NCBI GenBank assembly: GCA_045047085.1
Contig: JASFYT010000010.1
Span: 1 to 64,000 of the forward strand
DNA: 64,000 nucleotides
Source of the DNA: GCA-2401155 sp045047085
Lineage (GTDB): Bacteria > Pseudomonadota > Alphaproteobacteria > Rhizobiales > Rhizobiaceae
Direction: 5' to 3'
Positions within the stretch are counted from its first letter, which is position 1. Each line of letters begins with the position of its first letter. Shown in pieces: positions 30,881 to 40,466 of this stretch. The position numbers were made by a program, and so were the translations under genes. The notes under the pieces are model-generated. The model had not been told where the DNA came from and made no database searches. It saw only the letters and a list, made by a program, of their open reading frames with translations.

Positions 30881-32525
30881 TTAATACCCGGAACTACCCC
30901 CGCCTTCTTTCATGGTTTGTCGCAGGCCTATGTATAGGCTTACGCACATGGCTAGTAGTACTATGGTGAAGGGGAAGCCTGTGGAGACTGCCATGGCTTG
31001 TAGGGCGGTTTAGTGCGCCTGAGCCTCCTACCAGTAGCAGGGTGGCAGCTACCAGGCCTTCAAACGTGCACCAGAATATGCGTTGTGAGGCTGGGGCGTC
31101 GGTTTTGCCGCCTGCGGTTATGGTATCGATTACCAGCGAGCCGGAATCCGACGAGGTGACAAAGAACACCAAAACCAGCACGATGCCGATGAAGGACGTT
31201 ATGCTGGCAAGCGGTAAAGGTTTCAGCATTTCGAACAGTTTTAGTTCCAGTGCTGCGTCTTTTACCGGGGCTGCTGCATCTGCCATTACCTGCGCGATGG
31301 CCACGCCGCCAAAGGTGCCCATCCACAATACGCTGACCGCCGTCGGGATAACGATGACGCAGAATATGAATTCACGAATGGTGCGGCCTCGCGATACCCT
31401 TGCGATGAACATGCCGACAAATGGCGACCATGAAATCCACCACGCCCAATAGAAGGACGTCCAGCCTTGGGAGAAGTTCGCGTCATCTCGGCCAAATGGC
31501 ATGGAGAGCGGAACGATCTGTTTGATGTAAGCGGCGCCGCCGGAGAAGATGGTATCAAATATCACGGCCGTTGGGCCGACCGCTATTACGAATATTAGCA
31601 GCAGGGCCGCGAGGCCAATGTTGATTTCTGAAAGCACTTTCACCCCGCCATCAAGGCCGCGTAATACGGAGATGAGGGCAAGAGCTGTAATGACTGCGAT
31701 CAATAAGACTTTGGCACCGCCGCCTGTGCTCCATCCGAACAGAAAGTTCAAACCGGCAAGGGCCTGTTCTGTTCCGAATCCCAGCGACGTTGCCAGTCCG
31801 AACAAAGTGGCAAATACCGCCAGAATGTCGATGACGTGTCCCCACCAGCCCCATATGCGTTCGCCCAGAAGCGGGTAGAATGCAGAGCGTAGCGTGAGAG
31901 GCAGGCCGCGATTGAAGCTGAAAAATGCCAGCGCCAAGGCTACCACCGCATAGATTGCCCATGGGTGTAATGCCCAATGGAAAATGGTTGCAGCCATGGC
32001 AAGATCGCGTGAGGCGATTGCATCACCTGCTGCTGCCCCCAAAGGTGCCCAATCTGTTCGTAGGCCGCTTTCAGCAGCCGTTCCACCCATGGATGATGCA
32101 AAATGCGACATGGGTTCTGATACGCCGAAGAACATCAGGCCGATGCCCATGCCTGCCGCAAACAGCATGGCAAACCAACCCATATAGCCATAATCGGGTT
32201 TTGCGTCTTTGCCGCCAAGGCGGATTTTGCCCATGGGAGTGACCATGAGAAAGATGCAGAATATCACGAAGATATTTGCTGCACTTAAGAAAAACCAGTC
32301 AAAGGTGGATGTTAAAAATGGTCGTAACCAACCGAAGAATTCCGTCGCACCTTCTTGGAACATTAAAGTGATGAGCACAAAGGCGATGATGGATAATGCT
32401 GAAATTACGAATACGGGGTTGTGTATATCGAGCCCAAAAGGGGTAATATTGTCTTGTCCAAGCTTATAATCAGTATCGATTGCTGTCGGCGCACCATCCG
32501 CCGTGGTGTTAGATGTGTCAGTCAT
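30881..32525 (-). CDS. BCCT-family transporter, frameshifted near its 3' end
   Basis: This gene encodes a betaine/choline/carnitine transporter of the inner membrane, with about 11 clear helices and the family core 'FYWAWWISWSPFVGMFIARVSRGRTIREF' region (the W-rich helix 8 motif, 'WAWWISWSPFVGMF'). As written, the frame goes off after 'LLVGGSGAL' and ends at 30894 with 38 meaningless residues. Deleting one base in the A-run of the minus strand near 31009-31011 restores 'TALQAMAVSTGFPFTIVLLA' and onward to a stop at 30881, which is the missing last helix and tail. It may therefore be a recent pseudogene or contain a base-calling error. Confidence 0.8.
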
Positions 32526-32841
32526 GTCATTGTCCTCTCAATAACATTTTGTCCGCGCCAATTTCCTCGGCATCTCCCATTTCTTGGCCGTCCTTTTGTT
32601 TTCCCCACGGCATGTAAAGCCTACCACCGTCATACCAAGGGCATAAAACACAACCGCCGTGCACATGCCTAAATGCGACGTTTCCGCCATCGTTATACTT
32701 CAATTTAGGAAGAGTTGGTAGATCAGCCCATAGGCCATTACAGGTTCCATGGAACCAGAGGTTACGCTCTGAGGAGAGGGCATAACGACAATCTGGAGTC
32801 AGGTTGGTGAATTCAATGTCGCAGAAACAAGAACCTTGGGG
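32526..32841. other. Non-coding stretch between BCCT and histidine kinase genes
   Basis: This 316-bp interval has no gene. It contains the perfect 14-bp palindrome GGTTCCATGGAACC at 32743-32756 and a 10-bp hairpin (GTTACGCTCT / AGGGCATAAC, 32761-32786) close to the kinase stop codon, which may end the kinase transcript. The first part should hold the BCCT promoter. Confidence 0.5.
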
Positions 32842-35385
32842 CTAGCCAAACATGGTTTGTTTTGAAACTGGGCGCATCCAGATTTCGACCTTTTGGGTCA
32901 ATATATCTGGTGAGATAGGTTTGGAGAGATAATCATCCATGCCGGCTTCCATACAAAGTTCCTTATCGCCTTTGATTGCATGGGCGGTAACGGCGATGAT
33001 GGGTGTGTGCAGGTCGCTGTCTTTTTCAAGCGCACGGATTGCCTGTGTTGCCTCAAATCCGTTCATCACTGGCATCGAAACATCCATCAATATCAGTTTT
33101 GGATGCAGGCGCTTGTAGTCGCTCAGACCTATCTTGCCGTTCTCGGCAATGTGGAAACTGTAACCAGTAGTTTGAAGAATTTGCTTTATGACGATCTGGT
33201 TGAAGTCGTTGTCTTCGCAAACAAGAATATCGATTGTGTTATTCGCCTCGATAAGCTCGTCTGACGGTTCCTTTGTTTCTTTCCTGACCGGCTCTTTGTC
33301 ATAGGTGATGGTCGGCCGATTATTGGTTTCTACAGGTTCGTTAACATTCGCAGAAGTTGGTGTTGGTTGGGTAGTTTCACTTGCTGCCATTTGCCGGGCA
33401 TTGACGATGCCATCGATGGGGTCACCACTACCTTCTGCACCTACCGCTTTGTTATCCTGTAATATTTGGATGAGCGTTTCCAACATTAGGGTTGCACGGG
33501 TGGGTTTTGTCAGATGCGCTTGCACACCGAGGGTAGAGAATGATTTACCCTCTGCTGTTTCGACCACGGAAGTTAGCATAATTATAGGTATGTTTGCCAT
33601 TGCTGGATTGTTGTGCATGGCCTTTACGACGTCACCGCCGTTCATCTCGGGCATTTGATAATCCATGATGACGCAATCGATCGAGATGTTCTGGGCGATC
33701 GTCGCTTCGATCACGGCCAGCGCTTCGGGACCACTAGTTGCTCCTGCACTGTCAAATTTCCACGAGAGCATTTGCTCTGCAAGGATCGAACGGTTTACCT
33801 CATTGTCATCAACAATCAGAATTCTTGCGCCTGATAAATCCATTGGTGTACGCTTCTTTCTTTGTGGTGCATTATGTACCGGCAAAGTGAATTCAAACCA
33901 GAAAGTAGAACCTTCGCCCTCCCGGCTCTCAGCACCGATCTTGCCGTCCATCAGCTTCACCAAAGATGAAGCAATCGAAAGACCAAGCCCGGTCCCTTCG
34001 TGTTTTCTAGTAGCCGATGTGTCGACTTGACTGAATTTATCAAAAACCTTAGCTAATTTCTCCTCCGGTATGCCTATACCTGTGTCTTCCACGGTGATGC
34101 GTAATTTAGCGCACGCATCGTTGTCCTTTTCTTCAATCACGCCATCAACATTTATATAGACATGGCCCTGGTCGGTAAACTTGACCGCATTACCCATCAG
34201 ATTTGTTACAATCTGTCTGATGCGCCCCACATCCCCGACAAAGTATTCCGGCAGGGCCGGGTCAACCCGCACAATCAACTCAAGGTCTTTTTCGGCAACT
34301 CGTGATGAGACAAGTGATGCGACATCTTCAACGGCTTCAGCAAGTATGAACGGTGCAGGATCGAGTTCCATCTGCCCGGCGTCGATTTTTGAAAAATCCA
34401 GAATGTCGTTGATAATGGTTAGCAGTGCGGACCCAGACTTCAAGATCACATCCGTAAACATGGACTGCTTGGAATCCAATTTGGTGTTTGCCAGTAATTC
34501 TGCCATCCCCATGACACCGTTCATCGGAGTGCGTATCTCATGGGACATGTTTGCCAGAAATTCTGATTTTGCCCGATCAGCGTTTTCTGCGCGAGCTGAT
34601 TCATGGGTTAATCGGCGATGAATTCGGCGAAGAAAAATATCAACTGGCGCAAATATAAACAGAGCGAGAAAGACAACCAGCCCGCTGGATACCCATAGAA
34701 AAATCTCAAGCAACCGTCCTTGCTGGGTAGCCTGATCATCAAGAAGCACTCTCAGGCGCTGAAGGAGAAATTTGTTGCTGGGCCCAACAAACGCCCTGTA
34801 GTTTTCCGAAATTTGCTTTGAAGACCAATACATATCTTGTTTATTTTTTGAAGATTCTACCAATTTTTCTGCCAGCAACGCCATATGATGTTTAAAAGGA
34901 TTATCGGCAACTATGAATCTGGCATTCAGAATTACAAATTTGGCGGCTTCCTTGTTCAATGCATGGTAAGCGGAAATGGATTTTTGCAGCGTTTTTCTTG
35001 CGTCTTTTGCATAGAAGCGAAGCGAATTCTTTGGGCCGATGATATCAGGCTCTACTGGCAAGCTAGCCAGGTATTTTTTTCGTTGCTTTAAGGACATGCC
35101 CCTCAGTGAAAGATTATTATTACTAGATTTTGAAGATTCAAATAATTCAGAAAACCGATCAGCAATCACAATTAGCGGATCAAATTTTCCATCCAATTCA
35201 ACCAGTGAATTGGAGAAATGTCTGATTGTGTTGGCCCGCTCCGCAATTTTTCCGGAAGCGTTATAGAAATATATAAACACTATCGCAAAGCCCAATAATG
35301 CACACATAAAAGCAATGCGTAGCATCCATGAATACCTTGCACCAGATTTTTGATATTCCATTTTCATAGGTTTTCTCAATGACAT
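32842..35385 (-). CDS. Membrane hybrid sensor histidine kinase with two receiver domains
   Basis: This 847-residue protein has a membrane helix at about residues 21-41, a helical periplasmic sensor of about 180 residues, a second helix near 224-245, a HisKA domain with 'SHEIRTPMNGVMGMAELL' (H282), a HATPase domain ('GNAVKFTD', 'DTGIGIPEEKL', 'GTGLGLSIASSLV'), and two receiver domains with phosphorylatable D575 ('VIMDYQMPEMNGG') and D768 ('LMDVSMPVMNGFEA'). The phosphate likely passes to a separate phosphotransfer protein or to ChpT-like partners; no cognate regulator is adjacent. The signal sensed is unknown. Confidence 0.92.
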   Translation of the reverse strand: MSLRKPMKMEYQKSGARYSWMLRIAFMCALLGFAIVFIYFYNASGKIAERANTIRHFSNSLVELDGKFDPLIVIADRFSELFESSKSSNNNLSLRGMSLKQRKKYLASLPVEPDIIGPKNSLRFYAKDARKTLQKSISAYHALNKEAAKFVILNARFIVADNPFKHHMALLAEKLVESSKNKQDMYWSSKQISENYRAFVGPSNKFLLQRLRVLLDDQATQQGRLLEIFLWVSSGLVVFLALFIFAPVDIFLRRIHRRLTHESARAENADRAKSEFLANMSHEIRTPMNGVMGMAELLANTKLDSKQSMFTDVILKSGSALLTIINDILDFSKIDAGQMELDPAPFILAEAVEDVASLVSSRVAEKDLELIVRVDPALPEYFVGDVGRIRQIVTNLMGNAVKFTDQGHVYINVDGVIEEKDNDACAKLRITVEDTGIGIPEEKLAKVFDKFSQVDTSATRKHEGTGLGLSIASSLVKLMDGKIGAESREGEGSTFWFEFTLPVHNAPQRKKRTPMDLSGARILIVDDNEVNRSILAEQMLSWKFDSAGATSGPEALAVIEATIAQNISIDCVIMDYQMPEMNGGDVVKAMHNNPAMANIPIIMLTSVVETAEGKSFSTLGVQAHLTKPTRATLMLETLIQILQDNKAVGAEGSGDPIDGIVNARQMAASETTQPTPTSANVNEPVETNNRPTITYDKEPVRKETKEPSDELIEANNTIDILVCEDNDFNQIVIKQILQTTGYSFHIAENGKIGLSDYKRLHPKLILMDVSMPVMNGFEATQAIRALEKDSDLHTPIIAVTAHAIKGDKELCMEAGMDDYLSKPISPDILTQKVEIWMRPVSKQTMFG

Positions 35386-35849
35386 TTTGTGTCAAATATA
35401 TATGGATATTAACTTATAATAAATGTTGATTACTTGATGAGTTTTGTCGCCCATTCAAGCTTAATCAATGATAATTCTACTATTCTACTATTCTATTACC
35501 GTTCGATTATAGGCATTTGGGTAAATAAATAGTGAAAATTTAGTTTAAGTGTGAAGCAATGGGTGCCGCACCTGCAATTTTCAATGCGTGATGGAATGTT
35601 TGACCTGCCAATTTCGGGCAAATTTTGTGGTCTTACGCATTTGCCATCGCCGTAAATCCTAACGCTTCATTAACCATAATGGATTCTAACGGTTCCAATT
35701 GTCATCGGGTTGGTGATTCCGGAGTTTGGCCTTGAAAACTGCCAAATTACGCCTTCCTTTGACCATTTTAATAAGGTTTTACACTGAGCACGGTCGGTCA
35801 AAGGATATATTCCCCGATTGGTTCAAATTAACGAAAGAGGCTCACGTCG
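35386..35849. other. Non-coding stretch holding the tol operon promoter region
   Basis: This 464-bp AT-rich interval separates the divergent kinase gene from tolQ. It holds three 8-bp tandem units (ATTCTACT, ATTCTACT, ATTCTATT) at 35474-35497 and a TTAACCATAATGG sequence around 35673 that contains a CtrA half-site only. A GAAAGAGG ribosome-binding site precedes tolQ. No promoter is assigned with confidence. Confidence 0.5.
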
Positions 35850-36590
35850 ATGAGTGGGATTAGTCTGTTTGCGGTCACAGCCGCTTTTGCGCAGGGGGTT
35901 GAGCTTGCGGCTCCTGATAGCGATTTATCTATTGTAGGGTTGTTTCTTGAAGCGGGGTTTGTGGTCAAACTGGTGATGATCGGCTTGCTCGTCGCCTCGG
36001 TCTGGTCGTGGGGTATCATGATCGACAAGTGGATTTTATACACCAAAACTAACAGGCAACTCGATCGCTTTGAAAAAGTGTTTTGGTCCGGGCAGTCGTT
36101 GGAAGAGCTTTATCGTTCGCTGGATGATCATACGCCCACGGGTATGGGAGCGTTGTTTATGTCGGCCATGCGTGAATGGAAACGCTCGTTTGAGCGTGGT
36201 GCAAGTTCAGGCATTGGATTGCAGATGCGTATTGATAAGGCGCTTGATGTTTCACTGGCCCGTGAAATGGAGCGGCTAGAACAGCGGTTGATGTTTTTGG
36301 CGACGGTCGGATCTGCGGCACCGTTTGTCGGGTTGTTTGGGACGGTGATTGGTATCATGACTTCGTTTCAGGCGATTGCCGGATCGAAATCGACCAATCT
36401 TGCCGTGGTTGCACCGGGCATTGCGGAAGCATTGTTGGCAACGGCGTTGGGACTGCTGGCGGCAATTCCAGCAGTGATTGCCTATAATAAGTTTTCGACG
36501 GATGCGAATAAAATCAGCGGACGTCTTGAAGGGTTTGCGGATGAATTTTCTGCCATCCTTTCGCGTCAGATCGATGAGAAAAAACAGTAA
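35850..36590 (+). CDS. tolQ: TolQ, proton-driven motor subunit of the Tol-Pal system
   Basis: This 246-residue protein is an ExbB/TolQ-type motor with three membrane helices: about 30-50, 150-172 and 195-215. Conserved family residues occur in 'LATVGSAAPFVGLFGTVIGI' (residues 150-169) and 'VAPGIAEALLATALGLLAAI'. With TolR it uses the proton gradient to energise TolA and hold the outer membrane at the division site. It is the first gene of tolQRAB-pal-cpoB. A GAAAGAGG site precedes ATG 35850. Confidence 0.97.
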   Translation: MSGISLFAVTAAFAQGVELAAPDSDLSIVGLFLEAGFVVKLVMIGLLVASVWSWGIMIDKWILYTKTNRQLDRFEKVFWSGQSLEELYRSLDDHTPTGMGALFMSAMREWKRSFERGASSGIGLQMRIDKALDVSLAREMERLEQRLMFLATVGSAAPFVGLFGTVIGIMTSFQAIAGSKSTNLAVVAPGIAEALLATALGLLAAIPAVIAYNKFSTDANKISGRLEGFADEFSAILSRQIDEKKQ

Positions 36591-36618
36591 TTTAAGCAAC
36601 TAACAAGGGACAAATTTC

Positions 36619-37071
36619 ATGGCCATGTCGGTTGGAAATTCCGGAGGACGGTCGCGTCGCGGCGGGCGCCGTGGCTCGAAGAAAGCTCAGGTGATGAGCG
36701 AGATCAACGTCACGCCATTCGTGGATGTGATGCTTGTTTTGCTGATTATTTTTATGGTCACCGCACCCTTGCTGACAGTTGGTGTGCCAATTGATTTGCC
36801 TGAAACTAAGGCTAGTCAACTCAATGCAGAGAGCGAGCCGATTACGATTTCGGTGAAGAAAACAGGCGGTATTTTTCTTCAGGAAACCGAAATCCCGTTT
36901 GACGAACTGGTGGCAAAACTCAAGGCGATTGCCAAAAATGGCTATGAAGAACGCATCTTTGTCCGCGGAGACAAGGGTGCGACTTATGGTGATGTGATTG
37001 AAGTGATGGCGTTGATTTCCTCGTCTGGATACAAACGCCTCGCGATGATCACCCTACAGGAGCAGAAGTAA
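36619..37071 (+). CDS. tolR: TolR, Tol-Pal motor subunit
   Basis: This 150-residue ExbD/TolR protein has an Arg/Gly-rich N-terminus, one membrane helix at about 35-54 with the proton-relay aspartate D36 in 'INVTPFVDVMLVLLIIF', and a small periplasmic domain ending 'ISSSGYKRLAMITL'. It pairs with TolQ in the proton channel. It is 28 bp after tolQ with a weak AAGGGA site and runs into tolA after 24 bp. Confidence 0.97.
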   Translation: MAMSVGNSGGRSRRGGRRGSKKAQVMSEINVTPFVDVMLVLLIIFMVTAPLLTVGVPIDLPETKASQLNAESEPITISVKKTGGIFLQETEIPFDELVAKLKAIAKNGYEERIFVRGDKGATYGDVIEVMALISSSGYKRLAMITLQEQK

Positions 37072-37095
37072 ATCATGTTGTTTCGTGATTGATCC

Positions 37096-38151
37096 ATGAA
37101 GCTTGGTGTTACTCTTTCAAGCATCGCCCATGTGGGCATGATAACCTGGGGACTTTGGTCCATTTCCGGGCCGAAGCCGTTTGTGGTGGCAGAAGTTGAG
37201 GCGCTGTCAATTGATATTGTGCCGATTGAAGAGATCACCAAAGCGGTGCAGGGGGAAAAGAAAGCCGATTTAGGCGATGCGCCTGCGCCAACTCCCACGA
37301 AAAAACCAACGCTAGAAACTCCTGCGGTTAATGTGGGTGATACGAAATTCGATATCAAAACGCAGGAAGCAAAAGAAAAAGCCGCACCGGTTGAAGCGAC
37401 GAAAGAACGATCTGCTCCCAAACCTCAGGAACAACCTCCGGAACTTAAAATTTCTCCTGATCCGATTAGGGAACTGGTTGAAAAGGAAGAACCTGTTCCA
37501 ACTACCGAACTTGCGGCCCTGAACGAGCCGAAGGTTCCTCTATTGGAGAAACCGGCGGATACCACCGCTGAGACATCCAAGACAGCGGAGAAGTTTGCAA
37601 AATTACCCGATAATGTGCCGACGCCGACTGCGCGTCCGAAGCCGCCTAAAGCAAAATCTGCTGAGACAAAGGATCGCAAAAAGAGCAAGATCAAGCCAGC
37701 TAAAAAACAGGACGCTGCTGCAACGGCAAAAAAAGAAACTACGGAAGATCAGATTGCTTCGCTGTTGAACAAACAAGAGCCATCTGCGGGGGGAGCGAAA
37801 CGCTCTACCAAAAAGACTGCACTTGGAACCAAAAAGGGCAAGGCCGCAAAATTGAGCACTAGTGAAATGGATGGGTTGCGCTCGGCTATCGAAGAATGCG
37901 CATCCATCGGTTTTTTACAGGACCCGGGAGAGGACGCGATTGTAACTGTCACATTTCGCCTTACACTGGACGGGGAAGTTGATGGAAGGCCTAGCGTGAA
38001 AGCTACGGGCGGAGAACCGCGTTTGCGCCGCCCATGGTCAGCGCAAATGAGTAGAGCTGTCCTGAAATGTGCACCATATTCGTTGCCGGCAGAAAAATAT
38101 GAAACGTGGGCAGATGTGATTGTTAATTTCCATCCAAGCCAGATGTTTTGA
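37096..38151 (+). CDS. tolA: TolA, periplasm-spanning link of the Tol-Pal system
   Basis: This 351-residue protein has a hydrophobic N-terminal anchor (about residues 5-20), a long Lys/Ala/Pro/Glu-rich middle of low complexity that spans the periplasm, and a C-terminal domain of about 85 residues ('LRSAIEECASIGFLQDPGED', 'VTFRLTLDGEVDG', 'YSLPAEKYETWADVIVNFHP'). This end binds TolB and other envelope proteins. The long Lys-rich segment (about 200-270) is typical. It overlaps an in-frame ATG used in a longer reading of tolB; the later tolB start is preferred. Confidence 0.9.
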   Translation: MKLGVTLSSIAHVGMITWGLWSISGPKPFVVAEVEALSIDIVPIEEITKAVQGEKKADLGDAPAPTPTKKPTLETPAVNVGDTKFDIKTQEAKEKAAPVEATKERSAPKPQEQPPELKISPDPIRELVEKEEPVPTTELAALNEPKVPLLEKPADTTAETSKTAEKFAKLPDNVPTPTARPKPPKAKSAETKDRKKSKIKPAKKQDAAATAKKETTEDQIASLLNKQEPSAGGAKRSTKKTALGTKKGKAAKLSTSEMDGLRSAIEECASIGFLQDPGEDAIVTVTFRLTLDGEVDGRPSVKATGGEPRLRRPWSAQMSRAVLKCAPYSLPAEKYETWADVIVNFHPSQMF

Positions 38152-38221
38152 GCGACGGAACAATTTTATGACACGCATTGAGACTACAAATATGATATCA
38201 CCATCTGCAGGAGAAAACGGG

Positions 38222-39568
38222 ATGAACATAATATTAGGCGCTTGGGGTGGAGGAATATCGTGGAATTTCAAATCTCTGACAGTGTGGATGAGTGGATTCT
38301 TATCCGCTCTTGTCATCGGTTTGTCTTCCGCTCATGCTCTGGTTGAAATCGATATTACCAAGGGCAATGTGGAGCCGTTTCCAATTGCAATAACCGATTT
38401 TTCCGGTCAGCAGATTGCGCGTGATATTGCTGCGGTGGTTGAGGCGGATTTGCGCAATTCAGGCCTGTTCAAAACACTGGATAAAGCGGCGTTTATTGAA
38501 AAGATCACCAATCCCAATGCGGTGCCGAGATTTGAAGATTGGCGCGTGATCAACGCTCAGGCTTTGGTAACGGGTACTGTTTCCAAGGAAAGAGACGGGC
38601 GGCTAAAGGCCGAGTTTCGCCTTTGGGATGTGTTTGCAAATGAACAAATGATTGGCCAAAGATTTTTCACTGATCCGGGGAATTGGCGCCGTTTGGCCCA
38701 TATTATATCCGATGCGATTTATGAAAAACTGACCGGCGAAAAAGGGTATTTTGACACGAGAATTGTGTTTGTGGACGAGCAGGGGCCAAAATCGCGCCGG
38801 ATCAAGCGCTTGGCGATTATGGATCAGGACGGCGCAAATGCTAGAACCTTGACCAAGGGTGGTGCTCTGGTGTTGACGCCGCGTTTTTCTCCAACGCGAC
38901 AAGAGATCACCTATATGTCTTATGATGGTGGTCAGCCGCGGGTTTATCTGTTGCAGATTGAAACCGGCAAGCGCGAAATTGTTGGTAATTTTCCGGGTAT
39001 GACATTTTCACCGCGTTTTTCACCTGATGGCAAAAAAGTTATTATGAGCCTGCAACAGGATGGAAACGCCAATATCTACACCATGGATTTGCGCACGCGT
39101 GCAACGACGCGGCTTACCAGCGGATCATCGATTGATACGGGGCCGTCATATTCGCCTGATGGGCAGCAAATTGTGTTTGAAAGTGATCGTGGTGGGCGTC
39201 AGCAGCTTTATGTGATGGGTTCACGCGGTGGGAACGCCAAGCGTATTTCTTTTGGCACCGGGCGGTATTCAACGCCGGTCTGGTCGCCGCGCGGTGATCT
39301 GATCGCCTTTACCAAACAGTCAGGTGGCAAGTTTTTAATCGGGGTGATGAAACCCGATGGCAGCAAGGAACGTATTTTGACCGAAGGGTTTCATAATGAG
39401 GGACCCACATGGTCACCTAATGGTCGGGTGTTGATGTTCTTCCGTGAAAGTCCCGGTGCCAATGGCGGGCCAAAACTCTATTCAATTGATTTGACCGGTT
39501 ATCATGAGCAATTGATAAAAACTCAGTCTTTTGCGTCTGATCCGGCTTGGTCTCCTTTGCTTGAATAA
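38222..39568 (+). CDS. tolB: TolB, periplasmic beta-propeller of the Tol-Pal system
   Basis: This 448-residue protein begins with a long signal peptide that ends 'VIGLSSAHA', then the TolB N-terminal domain ('VEIDITKGNVEPFPIAITDF') and a six-bladed propeller with repeated 'SPDG' motifs ('FSPRFSPDGKKVIMSL', 'GPSYSPDGQQIVFESD'). Earlier in-frame ATGs at 38120 and 38168 exist, but ATG 38222 has an AGGAG site 8 bp upstream and gives a normal length. TolB bridges TolA and Pal. Pal follows 268 bp later, a rather wide gap. Confidence 0.93.
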   Translation: MNIILGAWGGGISWNFKSLTVWMSGFLSALVIGLSSAHALVEIDITKGNVEPFPIAITDFSGQQIARDIAAVVEADLRNSGLFKTLDKAAFIEKITNPNAVPRFEDWRVINAQALVTGTVSKERDGRLKAEFRLWDVFANEQMIGQRFFTDPGNWRRLAHIISDAIYEKLTGEKGYFDTRIVFVDEQGPKSRRIKRLAIMDQDGANARTLTKGGALVLTPRFSPTRQEITYMSYDGGQPRVYLLQIETGKREIVGNFPGMTFSPRFSPDGKKVIMSLQQDGNANIYTMDLRTRATTRLTSGSSIDTGPSYSPDGQQIVFESDRGGRQQLYVMGSRGGNAKRISFGTGRYSTPVWSPRGDLIAFTKQSGGKFLIGVMKPDGSKERILTEGFHNEGPTWSPNGRVLMFFRESPGANGGPKLYSIDLTGYHEQLIKTQSFASDPAWSPLLE

Positions 39569-39836
39569 AGGTGTTCATAGAAATTTAACAGTGTTTTCAG
39601 GCTCATAACCAACAACGGAAATGTGGCTTTGATTTCTAATTCTTGCCGCCTTTTAGACAAAAAGAAATGGTTGAAAATGGTTAGTTGAAGCGGGGCTTCA
39701 TTCTAAAGAAATTAGGGACCTGTTCGGCCTGAGGCTTGAACCTGTTAGGACAAAATTAACCGTCTTTCTTGAATAGCAATTAACTAAACTATGGTTATTG
39801 ATAAGTGAAGAAATTCCATAAAAGGATAATAATCGG

Positions 39837-40337
39837 ATGCTATCGGAAAAATCATTTCTGAGATCGCCAGCAATCATCGCCCTTGTTCTGGGCCTTGCGC
39901 TGACCGGCTGTGCGTCGAAAAACAAATTGCCGGATAATGCCGGCCAGTTGGGGCTGAATGGTGCTAGAGCCGGTTCACAGCAGGACTTTACGGTGAATGT
40001 GGGGGATCGGGTGTTCTTTTTGACGGATTCTACTTCGTTGACCCAGCAGGCACGTGCAATTCTTGATCGTCAGGCACAATGGCTGGTTCGTTATCCGAAC
40101 TATCCCATTACTGTTGAAGGCCATGCGGATGAGCGCGGTACGCGGGAATATAATCTGGCACTTGGTGCAAGGCGTGCAGCGGCTACCAGAGATTATCTGA
40201 CTGCCAGAGGTGTTCCACGCAGCCGTATTCGGACTATCTCCTACGGTAAAGAACGCCCAGTGGCGGTATGTAACGATATCTCCTGTTGGTCGCAAAACCG
40301 CCGTGCGGTAACGCTATTGGCAGTACCTACTGGTTAA
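39837..40337 (+). CDS. pal: Pal, peptidoglycan-associated lipoprotein
   Basis: This 166-residue lipoprotein has a signal ending in the lipobox 'LTGC' with lipidated C25, and an OmpA-like peptidoglycan-binding domain ('ITVEGHADERGTREYNLALG', 'YLTARGVPRSRIRTISYGKE'). It holds the outer membrane to the cell wall and is the output end of the Tol motor. An AAAAGGATAAT site precedes ATG 39837. A Rho-independent terminator follows at 40372. Confidence 0.97.
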   Translation: MLSEKSFLRSPAIIALVLGLALTGCASKNKLPDNAGQLGLNGARAGSQQDFTVNVGDRVFFLTDSTSLTQQARAILDRQAQWLVRYPNYPITVEGHADERGTREYNLALGARRAAATRDYLTARGVPRSRIRTISYGKERPVAVCNDISCWSQNRRAVTLLAVPTG

Positions 40338-40371
40338 GTGTAGTTGAAAATTAATCAATTTGAACTTAAAT

Positions 40372-40398
40372 AGGCGATCATATAGGTCGCCTTTTTTT
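40372..40398 (+). terminator. Rho-independent terminator after pal
   Basis: AGGCGA (40372-40377) pairs with TCGCCT (40387-40392) around a 9-nt loop, followed by a T-run. It lies 35 bp after the pal stop codon, so cpoB is likely read partly from its own promoter or by read-through. Confidence 0.85.
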
Positions 40399-40466
40399 GT
40401 ATAACAAAATTTAGTCAGAATTTTATGTGTTACTGGGAACTGAACTAAATTGTCAGGTATGAATTA

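Noticed and set aside
35660..35690. CtrA site upstream of tolQ (TTAACCATAATGG)
   Set aside because: Only one half-site matches; the second TTAA is absent at the needed distance.
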